The notes: generated from the sequence alone by a model not told the origin. 64,000 nt of DNA from Deltaproteobacteria bacterium (GCA_020632995.1 JACKEN010000001.1:1954001-2018000); one strand, 5' to 3'; positions 7,746 through 16,527 are shown, counted from the stretch's first letter. Translations and numbers: made by a program.

Positions 7746-9806
7746 CTACGGGGGGCTCATCTCGTCGGCAAGGTGCCCTGCACCATACGCGGTGCGGAGC
7801 GCCGCCAGGATCGCCCCCACGTGCACCGCGACGGTCCGGTTCACCCGCGGATCGAAGCCGTAGTCCCCGCCGAGGGAGTAGATGTTCCCGTCGAACACCA
7901 GGCCCACCAGCCGCCCCTCCTTGTCGATCAGCGGGGAGCCCGAGTTACCGCCGATGATGTCGTTGGTGGTGACCAGGTTCAGGCGTTGGTCGAGGGGCAG
8001 CTTGGCCTTCGCCCGGGCCAGGCTGGGGGCGAGATCGAAGGGCGGCTTGCCGGTGGCGCGGGCATAGAGGCCGGCGAAGTCGGTGAAGGGCGGCACCGGC
8101 TGCCCGAGGTACGGGAAGCCCTCCACCGCGCCATAGGAAAGGCGCAGGGTGCCCGTCGCGTCCGGGTACTGCTCGGTGCCGTAGATCGCGAAGCGGGCCG
8201 CCGCGATCCGCTCCGCCGCTCGGGTGACCACCGACTCGACCTCGGCCTCGTAGCGCTTTCGCACCTCGCGGCCCCACGGCTCCAGTGTCCGCACCCACGC
8301 GATCATCGGATCCTTCGAGGCCGACACCGCCGCCTTGCCGCCCTTCAGGAGCGCCTCGCGCACCGCCACCTTGCCCAGGCTGGATCCCTTCACCACCCGG
8401 GCGGCCAGCCCCTCCGGGGTCTCGGCCCCCAGCGCGGCGCGCACGAAGGGGTGGTCCGCCCCCAGCTCCCGCCGCATGTTCTCCAGCGCGAAGGCGAGCA
8501 GGGCCTCCTCCAGCTCCGGGTAGACCGGCGCGTTCGACATGAGCTTCGCCTTCCGCACCGGCAGCCGCGCGTCGGCGTACTCGGGGAGGCGCTCCGCGTT
8601 GGCCTTCGGGAGCTCGTCCGCCATCCGCACCAGGTCCCACGCGATCGCGAACAGGCGCGAGCCGTGGGCGCGCCCCGGCTCCTGGTACTCGAGCGCGAAG
8701 CGGAGGTCCCGCTCGGTGGCCACCGCCCGGGCGATCTCGCCCCATGCGTCGCCCACCTGCGCCTTCAGCTTGGGATCCGCGGCCACCTTCTCTTGCAGGG
8801 CGTCCTCCTCCATCGCCTTCTTGGCGAAGAAGGCGGTGTCGACCAGGGCCTCACGGCGCCCGCGGAAGGCCTTGTAGGCGTTCTCCACCGAGAAGCGGGT
8901 CCCCTTCGCGATCCGCGCCTGCTCAGGGCCACGCTGGGCCAGCCCGTACAGGCGCCCCCGGACCTCGGAGAGCCTCATCAGCACCTCGGGCAGGCGCACG
9001 TCCCGCTCGTAGGCCAGCTGGGCCACCGTGAGCTGGCGGCGCGTGCTGCCCGGTCGACCGCTGACGAAGACGAGGTCGCCCGCCTCGGGCCCGGCGGGGG
9101 AGCTCTGCAAGTGGTCCTGCACCTTCGCCGGCTGGCCGTCCTCGTAGACGCGGACGAGCGAGAAGTCCAAGTCGAAGCGAGGGAAGTTGAAGTTGTCGGG
9201 ATCCCCGCCGAAGAACGCGGCCTGCAGCTCGGGGGCGAACGCGAGGCGGACGTCGAAGTACCGGTGGTAACGGTACAGGTGGTAGCGACCACCGCGGTAC
9301 AGGTCCACCACGTCGCAGCGCACCGCCTCTGAGGCGGCGCAGGCCGCCTCCAGCTCCGCGACCACCGCGGCGCGAGCCTTCTGGAACGCCTCACCCTGCT
9401 TGCCCGCGGTGGCGGCCAGCACCTTCTCGGTCACGTCGGTGATCGCCTCGAGCCGCGTGACGTCGAAGCCCGGGCAGCGCAGCTCCTGGGCCCGGGTCTT
9501 GGCGTTGAAGCCGTGCTCCACCAGGTCGCGCTGCTTGGTGGAGAGCTGCTGCACGCAGCCGTGCACGCAGTGGTGGTTGGTCAGCACCAACCCGTCGGCC
9601 GAGACGAACGAGCCCGAGCAGCCGCCGCCCACCTGGGCCGACGACAGGCGCACGTGGTCCAGCCACGCGGCGTCGGGGGTGAAGCCGTAGGCCGCCTCGA
9701 CCCGCTGGCCGGGGAACCCGTCGAAGGTCCACATCCCCTCGTCCGCGAAGGCGGGGGTGGTGACGAGGAGCAGGGCGAGGGTGGCCCATCCGAGGCGGCG
9801 CGTCAT
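7746..9806 (-). CDS. S46 family serine dipeptidyl-peptidase (DPP7/DPP11-like)
   Basis: A 686-residue secreted serine peptidase of family S46, which releases dipeptides from oligopeptides in the periplasm. A Sec signal peptide MTRRLGWATLALLLVTTPAFA is followed by DEGMWTFD, a typical mature start for the family. The catalytic histidine lies in LTNHHCVHGC (about residues 75-80) and the nucleophile serine in GGNSGSPLID (about residue 620), with FDGN following as expected. Length matches the family (about 700). It is transcribed away from the Xaa-Pro dipeptidase gene. Its stop lies 3 bp from the stop of the M17 gene in a tail-to-tail arrangement, with no room for a separate terminator. Confidence 0.93.
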   Translation of the reverse strand: MTRRLGWATLALLLVTTPAFADEGMWTFDGFPGQRVEAAYGFTPDAAWLDHVRLSSAQVGGGCSGSFVSADGLVLTNHHCVHGCVQQLSTKQRDLVEHGFNAKTRAQELRCPGFDVTRLEAITDVTEKVLAATAGKQGEAFQKARAAVVAELEAACAASEAVRCDVVDLYRGGRYHLYRYHRYFDVRLAFAPELQAAFFGGDPDNFNFPRFDLDFSLVRVYEDGQPAKVQDHLQSSPAGPEAGDLVFVSGRPGSTRRQLTVAQLAYERDVRLPEVLMRLSEVRGRLYGLAQRGPEQARIAKGTRFSVENAYKAFRGRREALVDTAFFAKKAMEEDALQEKVAADPKLKAQVGDAWGEIARAVATERDLRFALEYQEPGRAHGSRLFAIAWDLVRMADELPKANAERLPEYADARLPVRKAKLMSNAPVYPELEEALLAFALENMRRELGADHPFVRAALGAETPEGLAARVVKGSSLGKVAVREALLKGGKAAVSASKDPMIAWVRTLEPWGREVRKRYEAEVESVVTRAAERIAAARFAIYGTEQYPDATGTLRLSYGAVEGFPYLGQPVPPFTDFAGLYARATGKPPFDLAPSLARAKAKLPLDQRLNLVTTNDIIGGNSGSPLIDKEGRLVGLVFDGNIYSLGGDYGFDPRVNRTVAVHVGAILAALRTAYGAGHLADEMSPP

Positions 9807-9899
9807 GGTCGGGCATGAACGCACGTCTTTGCGTCGACCGCCATACCTGCCAGGGCGGTCCCGCTTGACCCGGCCACACCGCCCCACGAAGCTGCCGGC

Positions 9900-11216
9900 A
9901 TGGCTCACGACCTGTACGCCCAGCACATCGAGCACCTCGACGCCGGCTACCAGCGCGCCCTGGAGGCCACCGGCTTCGACGCGGTGGTGGTCCACGCTGG
10001 CGTCCCCCTGCCGAAGTCGCCCTTCGACGACCAGTTCTGGCCCTTCGAGCCGGTGCCCGCCTTCGCCCACTGGGCCCCGGTGGCGTGGCCCGGCTCCGCG
10101 GTGCTGGTGCGGCGCGGCCAGGCCCCTGTCCTGTTCGCGCATCGCGAAGACAGCTTCTGGGAGGCCCCGGTCGCCCTCGATCTGCCGCTGCTGCAAGCCG
10201 GGTTGACGGTGGAGGTCGTCACCGACGACGCCCCGCTCAGGCGCGCGGTGCAGAGCGCCGGCAAGGTAGCCTTCATCGGCCACGAGCAGGCCACCGCCGC
10301 CGCCCTCGGCGTGGCCCCAGAGGCCTTCGTTCCCGCCGCGCTCCTCGCCCAGCTCCACGAGCTGCGGGTGACGAAGACGCCCTACGAGGTCGAGTGCATG
10401 GCCGCGGCCAGCCGAGTCGCGGCCCGCGGGCACAGCGCGGTCGCCGAGGCGTTCTCGGCCGGCGTCCGCTCGGAGCTGGACCTGCACATGGTCTACCTGA
10501 TGGCGACCGAGCAGGACGATCACCAGGCGCCGTACAAGAACATCGTGGCCCTCGGCGCGCACGCCTCGACCCTCCACCACGTGGACTACGGCGAGGCGCC
10601 CGAGGCGGGCTCGCTCCTCCTCGACGCGGGCGCCCGCCACGCCGGGTACTGCGCCGACATCACCCGCACCGTGGCCGCGCAGGGCGGGGGCGACGCGGCC
10701 CGGCGCTTCCGGGCGCTCCTCGCGGGCATGGAGGCGCTCCAGGCCGAGGTGGTGGCCAAGGTGCAGGTTGGCCTGCAGTACGAGGCGCTCCACGACGCGT
10801 CGCACGACCTGATGGGTCGGCTCCTCGTCGACACCGGGCTCAGCCGGATCTCGGCCGAGGCCGCGGTCGAGACCGGCCTCACCCGCGTCCTGTTCCCCCA
10901 CGGGCTCGGGCACAGCCTGGGGATCCAGGTGCACGACGTGGGCTGCCGCCTCACCGAGCCGCGCCCCGAGAACAAGTTCCTGCGCAACACCCGCACCATC
11001 GCGCCGGGGCAGGTCTTCACCATCGAGCCGGGGCTCTACTTCATCGACGCCCTCCTCGCCGAGGCCAGGGCGGGCGCCCACGCCGACTCGCTCGACTGGG
11101 CGCTGGTCGACGCGCTCCGCCCCTTCGGCGGGATCCGGGTGGAGGACAACGTGGTCGTGCTGCCCGAGGGCAGCGCGGAGAACGTGCGCAACCTGACCCG
11201 CGAGGCCTTCGAGTAG
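9900..11216 (+). CDS. pepQ: Xaa-Pro dipeptidase (M24B)
   Basis: A 438-residue cytoplasmic dipeptidase that splits Xaa-Pro dipeptides with a dinuclear metal centre. The N-terminal domain has the PepQ-type DDQFWPFEPVPAFAHW segment. The pita-bread C-terminal domain shows the metal ligands in order: LLLDAGARHAGY and DITRT (two Asp), GLGHSLG (His), TIEPG (Glu) and RVEDNV (Glu). Length and motifs match E. coli PepQ. It lies head-to-head with the S46 peptidase gene, sharing a 93-bp intergenic region. This suggests a linked role in peptide breakdown: outside by S46, inside by PepQ. Confidence 0.93.
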   Translation: MAHDLYAQHIEHLDAGYQRALEATGFDAVVVHAGVPLPKSPFDDQFWPFEPVPAFAHWAPVAWPGSAVLVRRGQAPVLFAHREDSFWEAPVALDLPLLQAGLTVEVVTDDAPLRRAVQSAGKVAFIGHEQATAAALGVAPEAFVPAALLAQLHELRVTKTPYEVECMAAASRVAARGHSAVAEAFSAGVRSELDLHMVYLMATEQDDHQAPYKNIVALGAHASTLHHVDYGEAPEAGSLLLDAGARHAGYCADITRTVAAQGGGDAARRFRALLAGMEALQAEVVAKVQVGLQYEALHDASHDLMGRLLVDTGLSRISAEAAVETGLTRVLFPHGLGHSLGIQVHDVGCRLTEPRPENKFLRNTRTIAPGQVFTIEPGLYFIDALLAEARAGAHADSLDWALVDALRPFGGIRVEDNVVVLPEGSAENVRNLTREAFE

Positions 11217-11239
11217 GCCTAGAAACCCCCAGGACCCAG

Positions 11240-11722
11240 CTAGTTCTTCTTGTTCTCGCAGTTCGCTCGCACGCAGCGCCCGTAGAGCTCCATCCGGTGG
11301 CTGGTCAGCTCCAGCCCGTGCCGCGCCGCGACCTCGTCCTGGATCCGCTCGACCCGCTCATCGAAGAACTCGAAGATCCGCCCGCAGTCCTGGCAGATGA
11401 TGTGGTCGTGGTGCTCCTCGCCGGTCTCGGAGGGCTCGTAGACCGTCTGCCGCTCGCCGAAGCGGTGCGGGTTCGCGAGGCCGCAGTCGGTGAGCAGCTT
11501 CATGGTGCGGTAGACGGTGGCCAGGCTCACCTGGCTGTCCTGCTCCCGCACCCGCTCGAGCAGCTCCTCCGCCGACAGGTGCCCTGCGCCCTTGAAGAAC
11601 ACCTCGGCGATCAGCTCGCGCTGCTTGGTGAACTTGAGGCCGTTCTTCGCCACGTACTCCCGGAGCGCCGCCATGGGATCCTCGTGGGACTCGTGGGGTT
11701 GGTGCTGATCGGGCGCGCTCAT
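11240..11722 (-). CDS. Fur-family metal-responsive transcriptional regulator (Fur/Zur)
   Basis: A 160-residue DNA-binding repressor of the ferric/zinc uptake regulator family. The N-terminal winged helix has GLKFTKQRELI and SLATVYRTMKLL (recognition helix). The dimerisation domain carries HHDHIICQDCGRIFEF. The C-terminal GRCVRANC supplies the second Cys pair for the structural zinc site, so both CxxC-type pairs are present. The protein ends in ENKKN. Iron versus zinc sensing cannot be settled from these motifs. Zinc is favoured by the large Znu cluster that begins 1.2 kb downstream on the other strand (inference). A candidate promoter is listed at 11739-11768. Confidence 0.92.
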   Translation of the reverse strand: MSAPDQHQPHESHEDPMAALREYVAKNGLKFTKQRELIAEVFFKGAGHLSAEELLERVREQDSQVSLATVYRTMKLLTDCGLANPHRFGERQTVYEPSETGEEHHDHIICQDCGRIFEFFDERVERIQDEVAARHGLELTSHRMELYGRCVRANCENKKN

Positions 11723-11738
11723 GGGGTAACCAAGCCGT

Positions 11739-11768
11739 AGTACACACGACCCCGAGGGCGTAGATCAA
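11739..11768 (-). promoter_or_regulatory. Candidate sigma-70-type promoter for the Fur-family gene
   Basis: On the minus strand, TTGATC (11768-11763) and TGTACT (11744-11739) are separated by 18 bp and lie just upstream of the start at 11722. The region is one of the few AT-richer patches here. The prediction is by eye only. Confidence 0.35.
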
Positions 11769-11794
11769 ACTAAACCGGTCGGTCGTTTTCCCCG

Positions 11795-12133
11795 TCAGTC
11801 TCCGACCTTGCGCTTGAAGTCCGGCATCGAGCTGGGATCGTCGGCTCGCACGTAGCGCTTCTCGTCCCCGGTCGCGGTGACGTTCTCGTAGACGCCCTGC
11901 TCCCGCCGCACCAGCTTCGTGAAGCCCTGGGACTTGAGGGCGCTGTCTCCGGTCGGGGTGTGTAGGGCCGGCGCGTACAGGATCCGCTCCACCGGGGCCT
12001 CGGCCGGCGTGTCGCCCAGCGGCTGCCCCAGGCGCGCGCACAGCTCGCCCCAGGTCCGCAGATCCTCTCGCATGCCGTGATGCACCTCGGCCGCCGTGCC
12101 GTTGGCGGCGCAGTAGTACTTGTAGATGGGCAT
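11795..12133 (-). CDS. Small FmdB-like protein with degenerate zinc ribbon
   Basis: A 112-residue protein starting MPIYKYYCAANG. This closely resembles the FmdB-type putative regulatory proteins that start MPIYEYRC..CG. The usual second Cys of the first knuckle is missing (CAANG in place of CxxCG) and only one further Cys (ELCARLGQ) follows, so a complete four-Cys zinc ribbon cannot form. The rest (VERILYAPALHTP, GFTKLVRREQGVYENV) is unassigned and ends in a basic DFKRKVGD. The start at 12133 is chosen by the MPIY motif; an upstream GTG/ATG extension looks non-coding. It stands 72 bp upstream of the Fur-family gene on the same strand. Confidence 0.6.
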   Translation of the reverse strand: MPIYKYYCAANGTAAEVHHGMREDLRTWGELCARLGQPLGDTPAEAPVERILYAPALHTPTGDSALKSQGFTKLVRREQGVYENVTATGDEKRYVRADDPSSMPDFKRKVGD

Positions 12134-12231
12134 CCCCCTGACTGTACCGCGCGGTCCGGGTGTATCAACCAGAACCCACGCGCATTGGCTTGCCCCGCCA
12201 GGCGCAATCATGGACTAGACTCCCCCCTCCG

Positions 12232-12876
12232 ATGAGCAACAACCCTGAAGTACGACTCATCCTGGTGGGCCCCCCCGGGGCCGGCAAGGGCACCCAGGCC
12301 AAGCGCCTCGTGGACACCTTGCAGATTCCTCACATCTCCACCGGCGACATGCTCCGCGCGGCCCGTGAGGCGGGCACCGAGCTGGGCAGGAAGGCGGGTG
12401 AGCTGATGGATCGCGGTGAGCTCGTGCCGGACGACGTGGTCATCGGCCTGGTGATGGAGCGCATCGCCGAGCCGGACGCCAAGCGCGGCTTCATGCTGGA
12501 CGGCTTCCCCCGCACCCGACCGCAGGCCGAGGCCCTGGACGCCGCCCTCGAGGCCGCCGCCGTGGAGCTGGACGGGGTGGTGCTCATCGAGGTGGAGGAC
12601 GCCAAGATCGAGCGCCGCATCACCGGTCGGCGCTCGGACGCCGTCACCGGGGACATCTACCACATGGAGTTCGATCCCCCGCCGGACGGGGTCGACGTGG
12701 TGCAGCGCCCCGACGACACGGTCGAGGCGGTCCGGGCCCGGCTCGCGAAGTACCACGCGTCCACCGCGCCGATCATCCCGTACTACGACGCGCAAGGTCT
12801 CCTGCGCCGGGTCAACGGCGACCAGAGCCCCGACGCGGTGACCCACGAGATCATGGTGGCCCTCGAGCGCGCTTGA
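12232..12876 (+). CDS. adk: Adenylate kinase
   Basis: A 214-residue cytoplasmic enzyme that converts ATP + AMP to 2 ADP. Walker A GPPGAGKGTQ is at about residues 14-23, the AMP-binding segment HISTGDMLRAA follows, then the conserved GFMLDGFPRT and the LID region (RRITGRRSDAVTGDIYH). The LID is of the long bacterial type without zinc-binding cysteines. Length equals the E. coli enzyme. The start ATG at 12232 gives MSNNPEVRLILVG. The stop overlaps a TTG that could start the next gene, so the metal-cluster genes may be transcribed from the adk promoter. Confidence 0.96.
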   Translation: MSNNPEVRLILVGPPGAGKGTQAKRLVDTLQIPHISTGDMLRAAREAGTELGRKAGELMDRGELVPDDVVIGLVMERIAEPDAKRGFMLDGFPRTRPQAEALDAALEAAAVELDGVVLIEVEDAKIERRITGRRSDAVTGDIYHMEFDPPPDGVDVVQRPDDTVEAVRARLAKYHASTAPIIPYYDAQGLLRRVNGDQSPDAVTHEIMVALERA

Positions 12877-13301
12877 CAGGCCGCGCCGCCGGCGCTTCTT
12901 TGAGAGGAGTGGCCGCACCGACCACATCACAGCGCCCTCGCCTGGCGCTGTTGGCCCTGGCCGTCCTCATCGGCCAGGGGGGCGCCTACACCCTGCACTT
13001 CGCGGGCGAGCGCCACGCGGTCTCCGGCACCACCGGCGAGCTGATCCACGCGCCGGCCTGTGACGCCCACGGCGTCACCCCGCACGAACAGCAATACGCG
13101 CCCGACTGCGCAGAGGAGCACGACAACCACGCCTGCGAGGTCTGGGCGTCGCTGCACCACCGCATCGCCCCAGCCCAGGGCGTGAGCCTGGCCCCCGCCC
13201 CGGTGGCGACGGAGGCTCGCGAGCCGCCTCGCACCGCAGTCGCGCCCCGCGGGGCCGCCCTCAGCTTCGCCCCCAAGCAGTCTCCCCCCGCCTCGGCCTG
13301 A
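12873..13301 (+). CDS. Small His/Cys-rich membrane-anchored protein at head of metal cluster
   Basis: An up to 142-residue protein with one N-terminal membrane segment (RLALLALAVLIGQGGAY) and a periplasmic domain rich in possible metal ligands: LHFAGERH, IHAPACDAHG, CAEEHDNHACEVW and SLHHR. Four Cys and about eight His lie within 90 residues, followed by a Pro/Ala-rich tail. The start is uncertain. TTG 12873 overlaps the adk stop, while TTG 12900 and GTG 12909 are also in frame. GAGAGGA lies directly before GTG 12909, too close for a normal ribosome site. I do not recognise a named family, though small proteins of the DUF2946 kind have similar layouts. A periplasmic metal-handling role is inferred from residues and neighbours. 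Confidence 0.65.
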   Translation: MTGRAAGASLRGVAAPTTSQRPRLALLALAVLIGQGGAYTLHFAGERHAVSGTTGELIHAPACDAHGVTPHEQQYAPDCAEEHDNHACEVWASLHHRIAPAQGVSLAPAPVATEAREPPRTAVAPRGAALSFAPKQSPPASA

Positions 13302-13432
13302 GCCGCGCCGCCCGGGCCTGCGCGTCGTGAACCCGACGCCGACGTCCGCGGCCCCCCGCAGCCCGCGGTCGGTCCACAAGGCCGGCCGCCGATGATCCGC
13401 GCGCCTCGGGCGCCCGGGTCGGAGGACGCTCC

Positions 13433-14749
13433 GTGTTCGACAACTTCAAGGGCACCGGCCACCGGTCGGTCCTGCCCCTGGCCGCGGCGCTCGCCGCCGC
13501 CCAGGGCATCGCCCAGAGCCCCGCGTGGGCAGCCGAGACCGCCACCGTGGCGCCCGCGCGCCCGGCGGCGGAGGCCGACGCGCTCCCCGAGCTGAGCCCG
13601 GAGGAGCTGCAGGCCATCCAGGCCGCGTTCGGGGACCAGCCCCCCGACGCCACCCCCGCACCGCCACCACCGCCCGCGCCCGGTCCGGCCACGGGGGCGC
13701 TCAACGCCCTCGCCTCCACCCTGCAGAGCATGAACCCGGACCTGTCCTTCATCCTGGACGCGGCGCTCGGCTACTTCAGCGACACCCCGCGCCAGACCGG
13801 CGGGCACGACCCGAACCGCACCGGCTTCACCTTCCAGCAGCTGGAGCTGGCGGTGAGCGCGAGCGTGGATCCCTTCTTGCGCTTCGACGCCAACATCGTG
13901 CTGTCGCAGTTCGGCCTCGAGGTGGAGGAGGCCTACGCCACCTCGCTCGGGCTCCCGGCGCAACTCCAGTTGCGCGCCGGCCAGTTCCTCACCCCCTTCG
14001 GGCGCCAGAACCCCACCCACCCGCACACCTGGAGCTTCATGGACCAGCCCCTGGTGCTCGGGAAGTTCTTCGGGAGCGAGGGGAGCCGCGGCCTCGGCCT
14101 CGAGGGCTCCTGGCTCACCCCGCTGCCCTGGTACGTGGAGCTCGAGCTCGCGGCCAACGAGGCGGGCGGCGCGTGCTGCGCGCGCAGCTTCTTCGGGGCC
14201 CAGGACCTCGGCGTGAGGACCCCGGCCGACTTCGTCTACACCGGCCGGGTCGAGCAGTTCTTCCCCTTCGACGACGACTGGTCGCTCCTGTTCGGGGTCT
14301 CCGGCCAGTTGGGCCCGAACCCCACCGGGAACGGGAACCGCACCGGCATCTACGGCGTCGACCTGTACCTGCGCTACCGCCCGGTGGACTCCACCCTGAG
14401 GAGCACCGTGACCTTGACGGTGGAGGGGCTCTACCGCACCCGCCAGGTGCCGGACGACCGCCTGGTGGACGTGGGCGGCTACGCCCAGCTGGTCTGGGAG
14501 TTCGCCCTGCAGTGGGCGCTCGGCGCGCGCTACGAGTACGTGGGCGGGGTCGCCAACGACCCGCTCGATCTGGACTGGGACCGCGCCCGGCACCGGGTCA
14601 GCCTGCAGGCGACCTACTACCCGTCCCACTTCTCCCGGGTCCGGATCCAAGGGAACTACGACGACCCGCTCTACGCCGACGGCCCCATCTGGGCCGCCCT
14701 CATCAACCTCGAGATCGTCGTGGGTGCCCACGGCTCCCACGCCTTCTGA
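13433..14749 (+). CDS. Porin-like outer-membrane beta-barrel protein of the metal cluster
   Basis: A 438-residue protein with a non-standard but clear signal sequence (SVLPLAAALAAAQGIAQSPAWAAE) and a Pro/Ala-rich linker. A long series of amphipathic strands follows (LSFILDAALGYFS, FTFQQLELAVSASVDPFLRF, LQLRAGQFLTPFGRQNP) and the C-terminus ends in aromatic AF, all typical of an outer-membrane barrel. The start is GTG 13433 with GGAGGA at 13421-13426. The gene ends exactly where the ZnuA gene begins (TGATG overlap at 14747-14751). Barrel proteins in this position next to ZnuA are thought to admit zinc through the outer membrane. That role here is inferred from context. Confidence 0.75.
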   Translation: MFDNFKGTGHRSVLPLAAALAAAQGIAQSPAWAAETATVAPARPAAEADALPELSPEELQAIQAAFGDQPPDATPAPPPPPAPGPATGALNALASTLQSMNPDLSFILDAALGYFSDTPRQTGGHDPNRTGFTFQQLELAVSASVDPFLRFDANIVLSQFGLEVEEAYATSLGLPAQLQLRAGQFLTPFGRQNPTHPHTWSFMDQPLVLGKFFGSEGSRGLGLEGSWLTPLPWYVELELAANEAGGACCARSFFGAQDLGVRTPADFVYTGRVEQFFPFDDDWSLLFGVSGQLGPNPTGNGNRTGIYGVDLYLRYRPVDSTLRSTVTLTVEGLYRTRQVPDDRLVDVGGYAQLVWEFALQWALGARYEYVGGVANDPLDLDWDRARHRVSLQATYYPSHFSRVRIQGNYDDPLYADGPIWAALINLEIVVGAHGSHAF

Positions 14750-14760
14750 TGGAGCACGCG

Positions 14761-15678
14761 ATGCGCAAGTTGACCTGCACTCTCCTCGTCCTGGCCGCCG
14801 TGGCGGCCGCCCCCCGGGCCGAGGCCGCCCACCTGAAGGTCGCCGCAACCCTGGGCGACCTGGCCGCGATCACCCACGCCATCGGTGGCGAGCACGTCAC
14901 GGTGGACTGCCTGGCGCCCCCCACCGTGGACCCGCACTACGTGGACCCGCGCCCGAGCCTGATCCTCCTGCTCAGCAAGGCGGACCTCCTGGTGGTGAAC
15001 GGGCTGGATCTCGAGGCGGCCTGGCTCCACCCCCTGATCAACAACAGCCGCAACGCCGACCTCCAGATCGGCTCGAACGGCTACCTCGACGTGTCGGCCT
15101 TCGTGGAGCGGCTCCAGATCCCCACCATGCGGATCGACCGCAGCATGGGTGACATCCACCCCGGCGGGAACCCACACTTCACCTTCGATCCGCGGCGCGC
15201 CAAGCCCATCGCGGCGGGGATCGCAGCCCGGCTTGCGCTCCTCGATCCCGAGCACGCCGCCGCGTTCCAGGAGAACCTGGCCGCGTTCACGAAGCAGCTC
15301 GACCACCTGATCACGGTCGAGCACGAGCGCTTCGCCAAGCTCCCGGCCGAGCAGCGCAAGGTGGTGGTCTACCACCAGTCCCTCATCTACGTGTGGGACT
15401 GGCTGGGGATCGAGCAGGTGGCCACGGTGGAGCCCAAGCCCGGTATCCCTCCCACCCCCGGCGACGTGGCCAAGGTGCTGCGGCTCATGAAGGCCACCGG
15501 CACCCACGTCCTCGTGCAAGAGGACTTCTACCAGCGGGGGCCCAGCCAGACCCTGGCCCAGCTCACCAAGGGCACCCTGGTCGTGGTGCCCGGCACCACC
15601 CGCTACCCCGATGGGCAGGACTACCTGCAGCACATCCACGAGGTGACCGATGCGCTCTACGCAGCACTCGCGAAGTGA
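14761..15678 (+). CDS. znuA: Periplasmic zinc/manganese-binding protein of ABC importer (cluster A-I)
   Basis: A 305-residue solute-binding protein that captures a divalent metal in the periplasm and hands it to the ABC permease. The signal peptide MRKLTCTLLVLAAVAAAPRAEA precedes the mature AHLKVAATLGDLAAIT. Metal-ligand positions typical of the family are visible: DPHYVDPRPS (His about residue 60), NPHFTFDP (His about 138), VYHQSLIY (His about 205) and the late acidic LVQEDFY. The acidic/histidine loop seen in many ZnuA proteins is absent, so zinc versus manganese rests on context. ATG 14761 is chosen because GGAG precedes it at good spacing; ATG 14749 would add four residues. Confidence 0.9.
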   Translation: MRKLTCTLLVLAAVAAAPRAEAAHLKVAATLGDLAAITHAIGGEHVTVDCLAPPTVDPHYVDPRPSLILLLSKADLLVVNGLDLEAAWLHPLINNSRNADLQIGSNGYLDVSAFVERLQIPTMRIDRSMGDIHPGGNPHFTFDPRRAKPIAAGIAARLALLDPEHAAAFQENLAAFTKQLDHLITVEHERFAKLPAEQRKVVVYHQSLIYVWDWLGIEQVATVEPKPGIPPTPGDVAKVLRLMKATGTHVLVQEDFYQRGPSQTLAQLTKGTLVVVPGTTRYPDGQDYLQHIHEVTDALYAALAK

Positions 15679-16501
15679 AGTCTGGCTTGCGCTCCTGCTC
15701 TTCGTCGCGCCCGGCTGCGCCCTCGAGGACGGCCAGCCCTGGGGGCGCGCGGTGATGAGCCTGGAGGCGGCCTTCGCCCCCGCCGCGGACCGCCTGGATC
15801 CCCAGGGGCGCCTGATCACCTCGGCCAGCTACGCGGTCGCACTCGACGCCCCGACGGTGACCCTCGAGGCCTTCACCCTCGCCATGGCGGGCGAGGCCGG
15901 GGCCAGCGGCGCGGTGTTCGACCCCGCGAACCCGCCGGAGGGCTACTCGCTCTGCCACAACGGGCACTGCCACGCCGACGACGGCGCGCTCGTGGCCTAC
16001 GAGGACATCCAGGCCGAGCTGGATCAGGCCTCGGGCGGCGGCGGCGGCTTCAGCCTCACCGTCGGGGTGGACGAGACCCCGACCGCGCTCACCGCCACCC
16101 CGGCGACCCTCACCCTCGAGGCCTGCCCAGGGGACTGCGCGCTCCCCCGGGGCGAGGTGCAGACGGTCTCGGTCGGGGTGCACCAGCTCCACCTCTCGGG
16201 GCGGATGTACGACGCGACATCGCAAGGCCGCCTGCCGTCCGAGGGCCGCGCCTTCACCGCGGCGCTCGAGATCGAGCAGGCGGTCGACGTCGCGTTCAGC
16301 CGCGCGGTGGATCGGGGCGAGCCGGTCGAGGTGCAGGTGGCCGCGCGCTTCACCCTCCCCGCCTCGCTCCTCGATCGCATCGAGCTGGGCGAGCTCCTCA
16401 CCGATCCCTCGGGCGCGGTGGATCTGTCCACCTCGACCCCATTCCTGCAGGACATCCTGCAGAACCTGAGCGAAGCCGAGGCCCTGGAGGTCCTGCCATG
16501 A
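15650..16501 (+). CDS. Lipoprotein with HNGHCH motif in metal cluster
   Basis: A 283-residue predicted lipoprotein. The N-terminal region RSEVWLALLLFVAPGC gives a lipobox-like PGC. After a beta-rich stretch comes SLCHNGHCHADDG (about residues 101-113) with two Cys and three His, a strong candidate metal site. This is followed by a Gly run, then ACPGDCALPRGE with another Cys pair, and VGVHQLHLSG. The gene begins 29 bp inside the 3' end of znuA in another frame and ends by overlapping (ATGA) the first possible start of the next lipoprotein. This is a tight operon. No named family is known to me. A periplasmic metal chaperone or sensor role is inferred. It may be distantly related to the HPGHY lipoprotein at 2070-2774. 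Confidence 0.7.
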   Translation: MRSTQHSRSEVWLALLLFVAPGCALEDGQPWGRAVMSLEAAFAPAADRLDPQGRLITSASYAVALDAPTVTLEAFTLAMAGEAGASGAVFDPANPPEGYSLCHNGHCHADDGALVAYEDIQAELDQASGGGGGFSLTVGVDETPTALTATPATLTLEACPGDCALPRGEVQTVSVGVHQLHLSGRMYDATSQGRLPSEGRAFTAALEIEQAVDVAFSRAVDRGEPVEVQVAARFTLPASLLDRIELGELLTDPSGAVDLSTSTPFLQDILQNLSEAEALEVLP

Positions 16502-16527
16502 GAACCGACCACAAGGAGACCTCCGAG

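Noticed and set aside
7746..11081. Minus-strand frame reading through the PepQ region into the S46 gene
   Set aside because: Only the part from 9806 down encodes S46 motifs; upstream part is a shadow of pepQ.
13302..13432. Zur box in the gap before the porin-like gene
   Set aside because: Gap is very GC-rich, with no AT-rich palindrome resembling known Zur sites.
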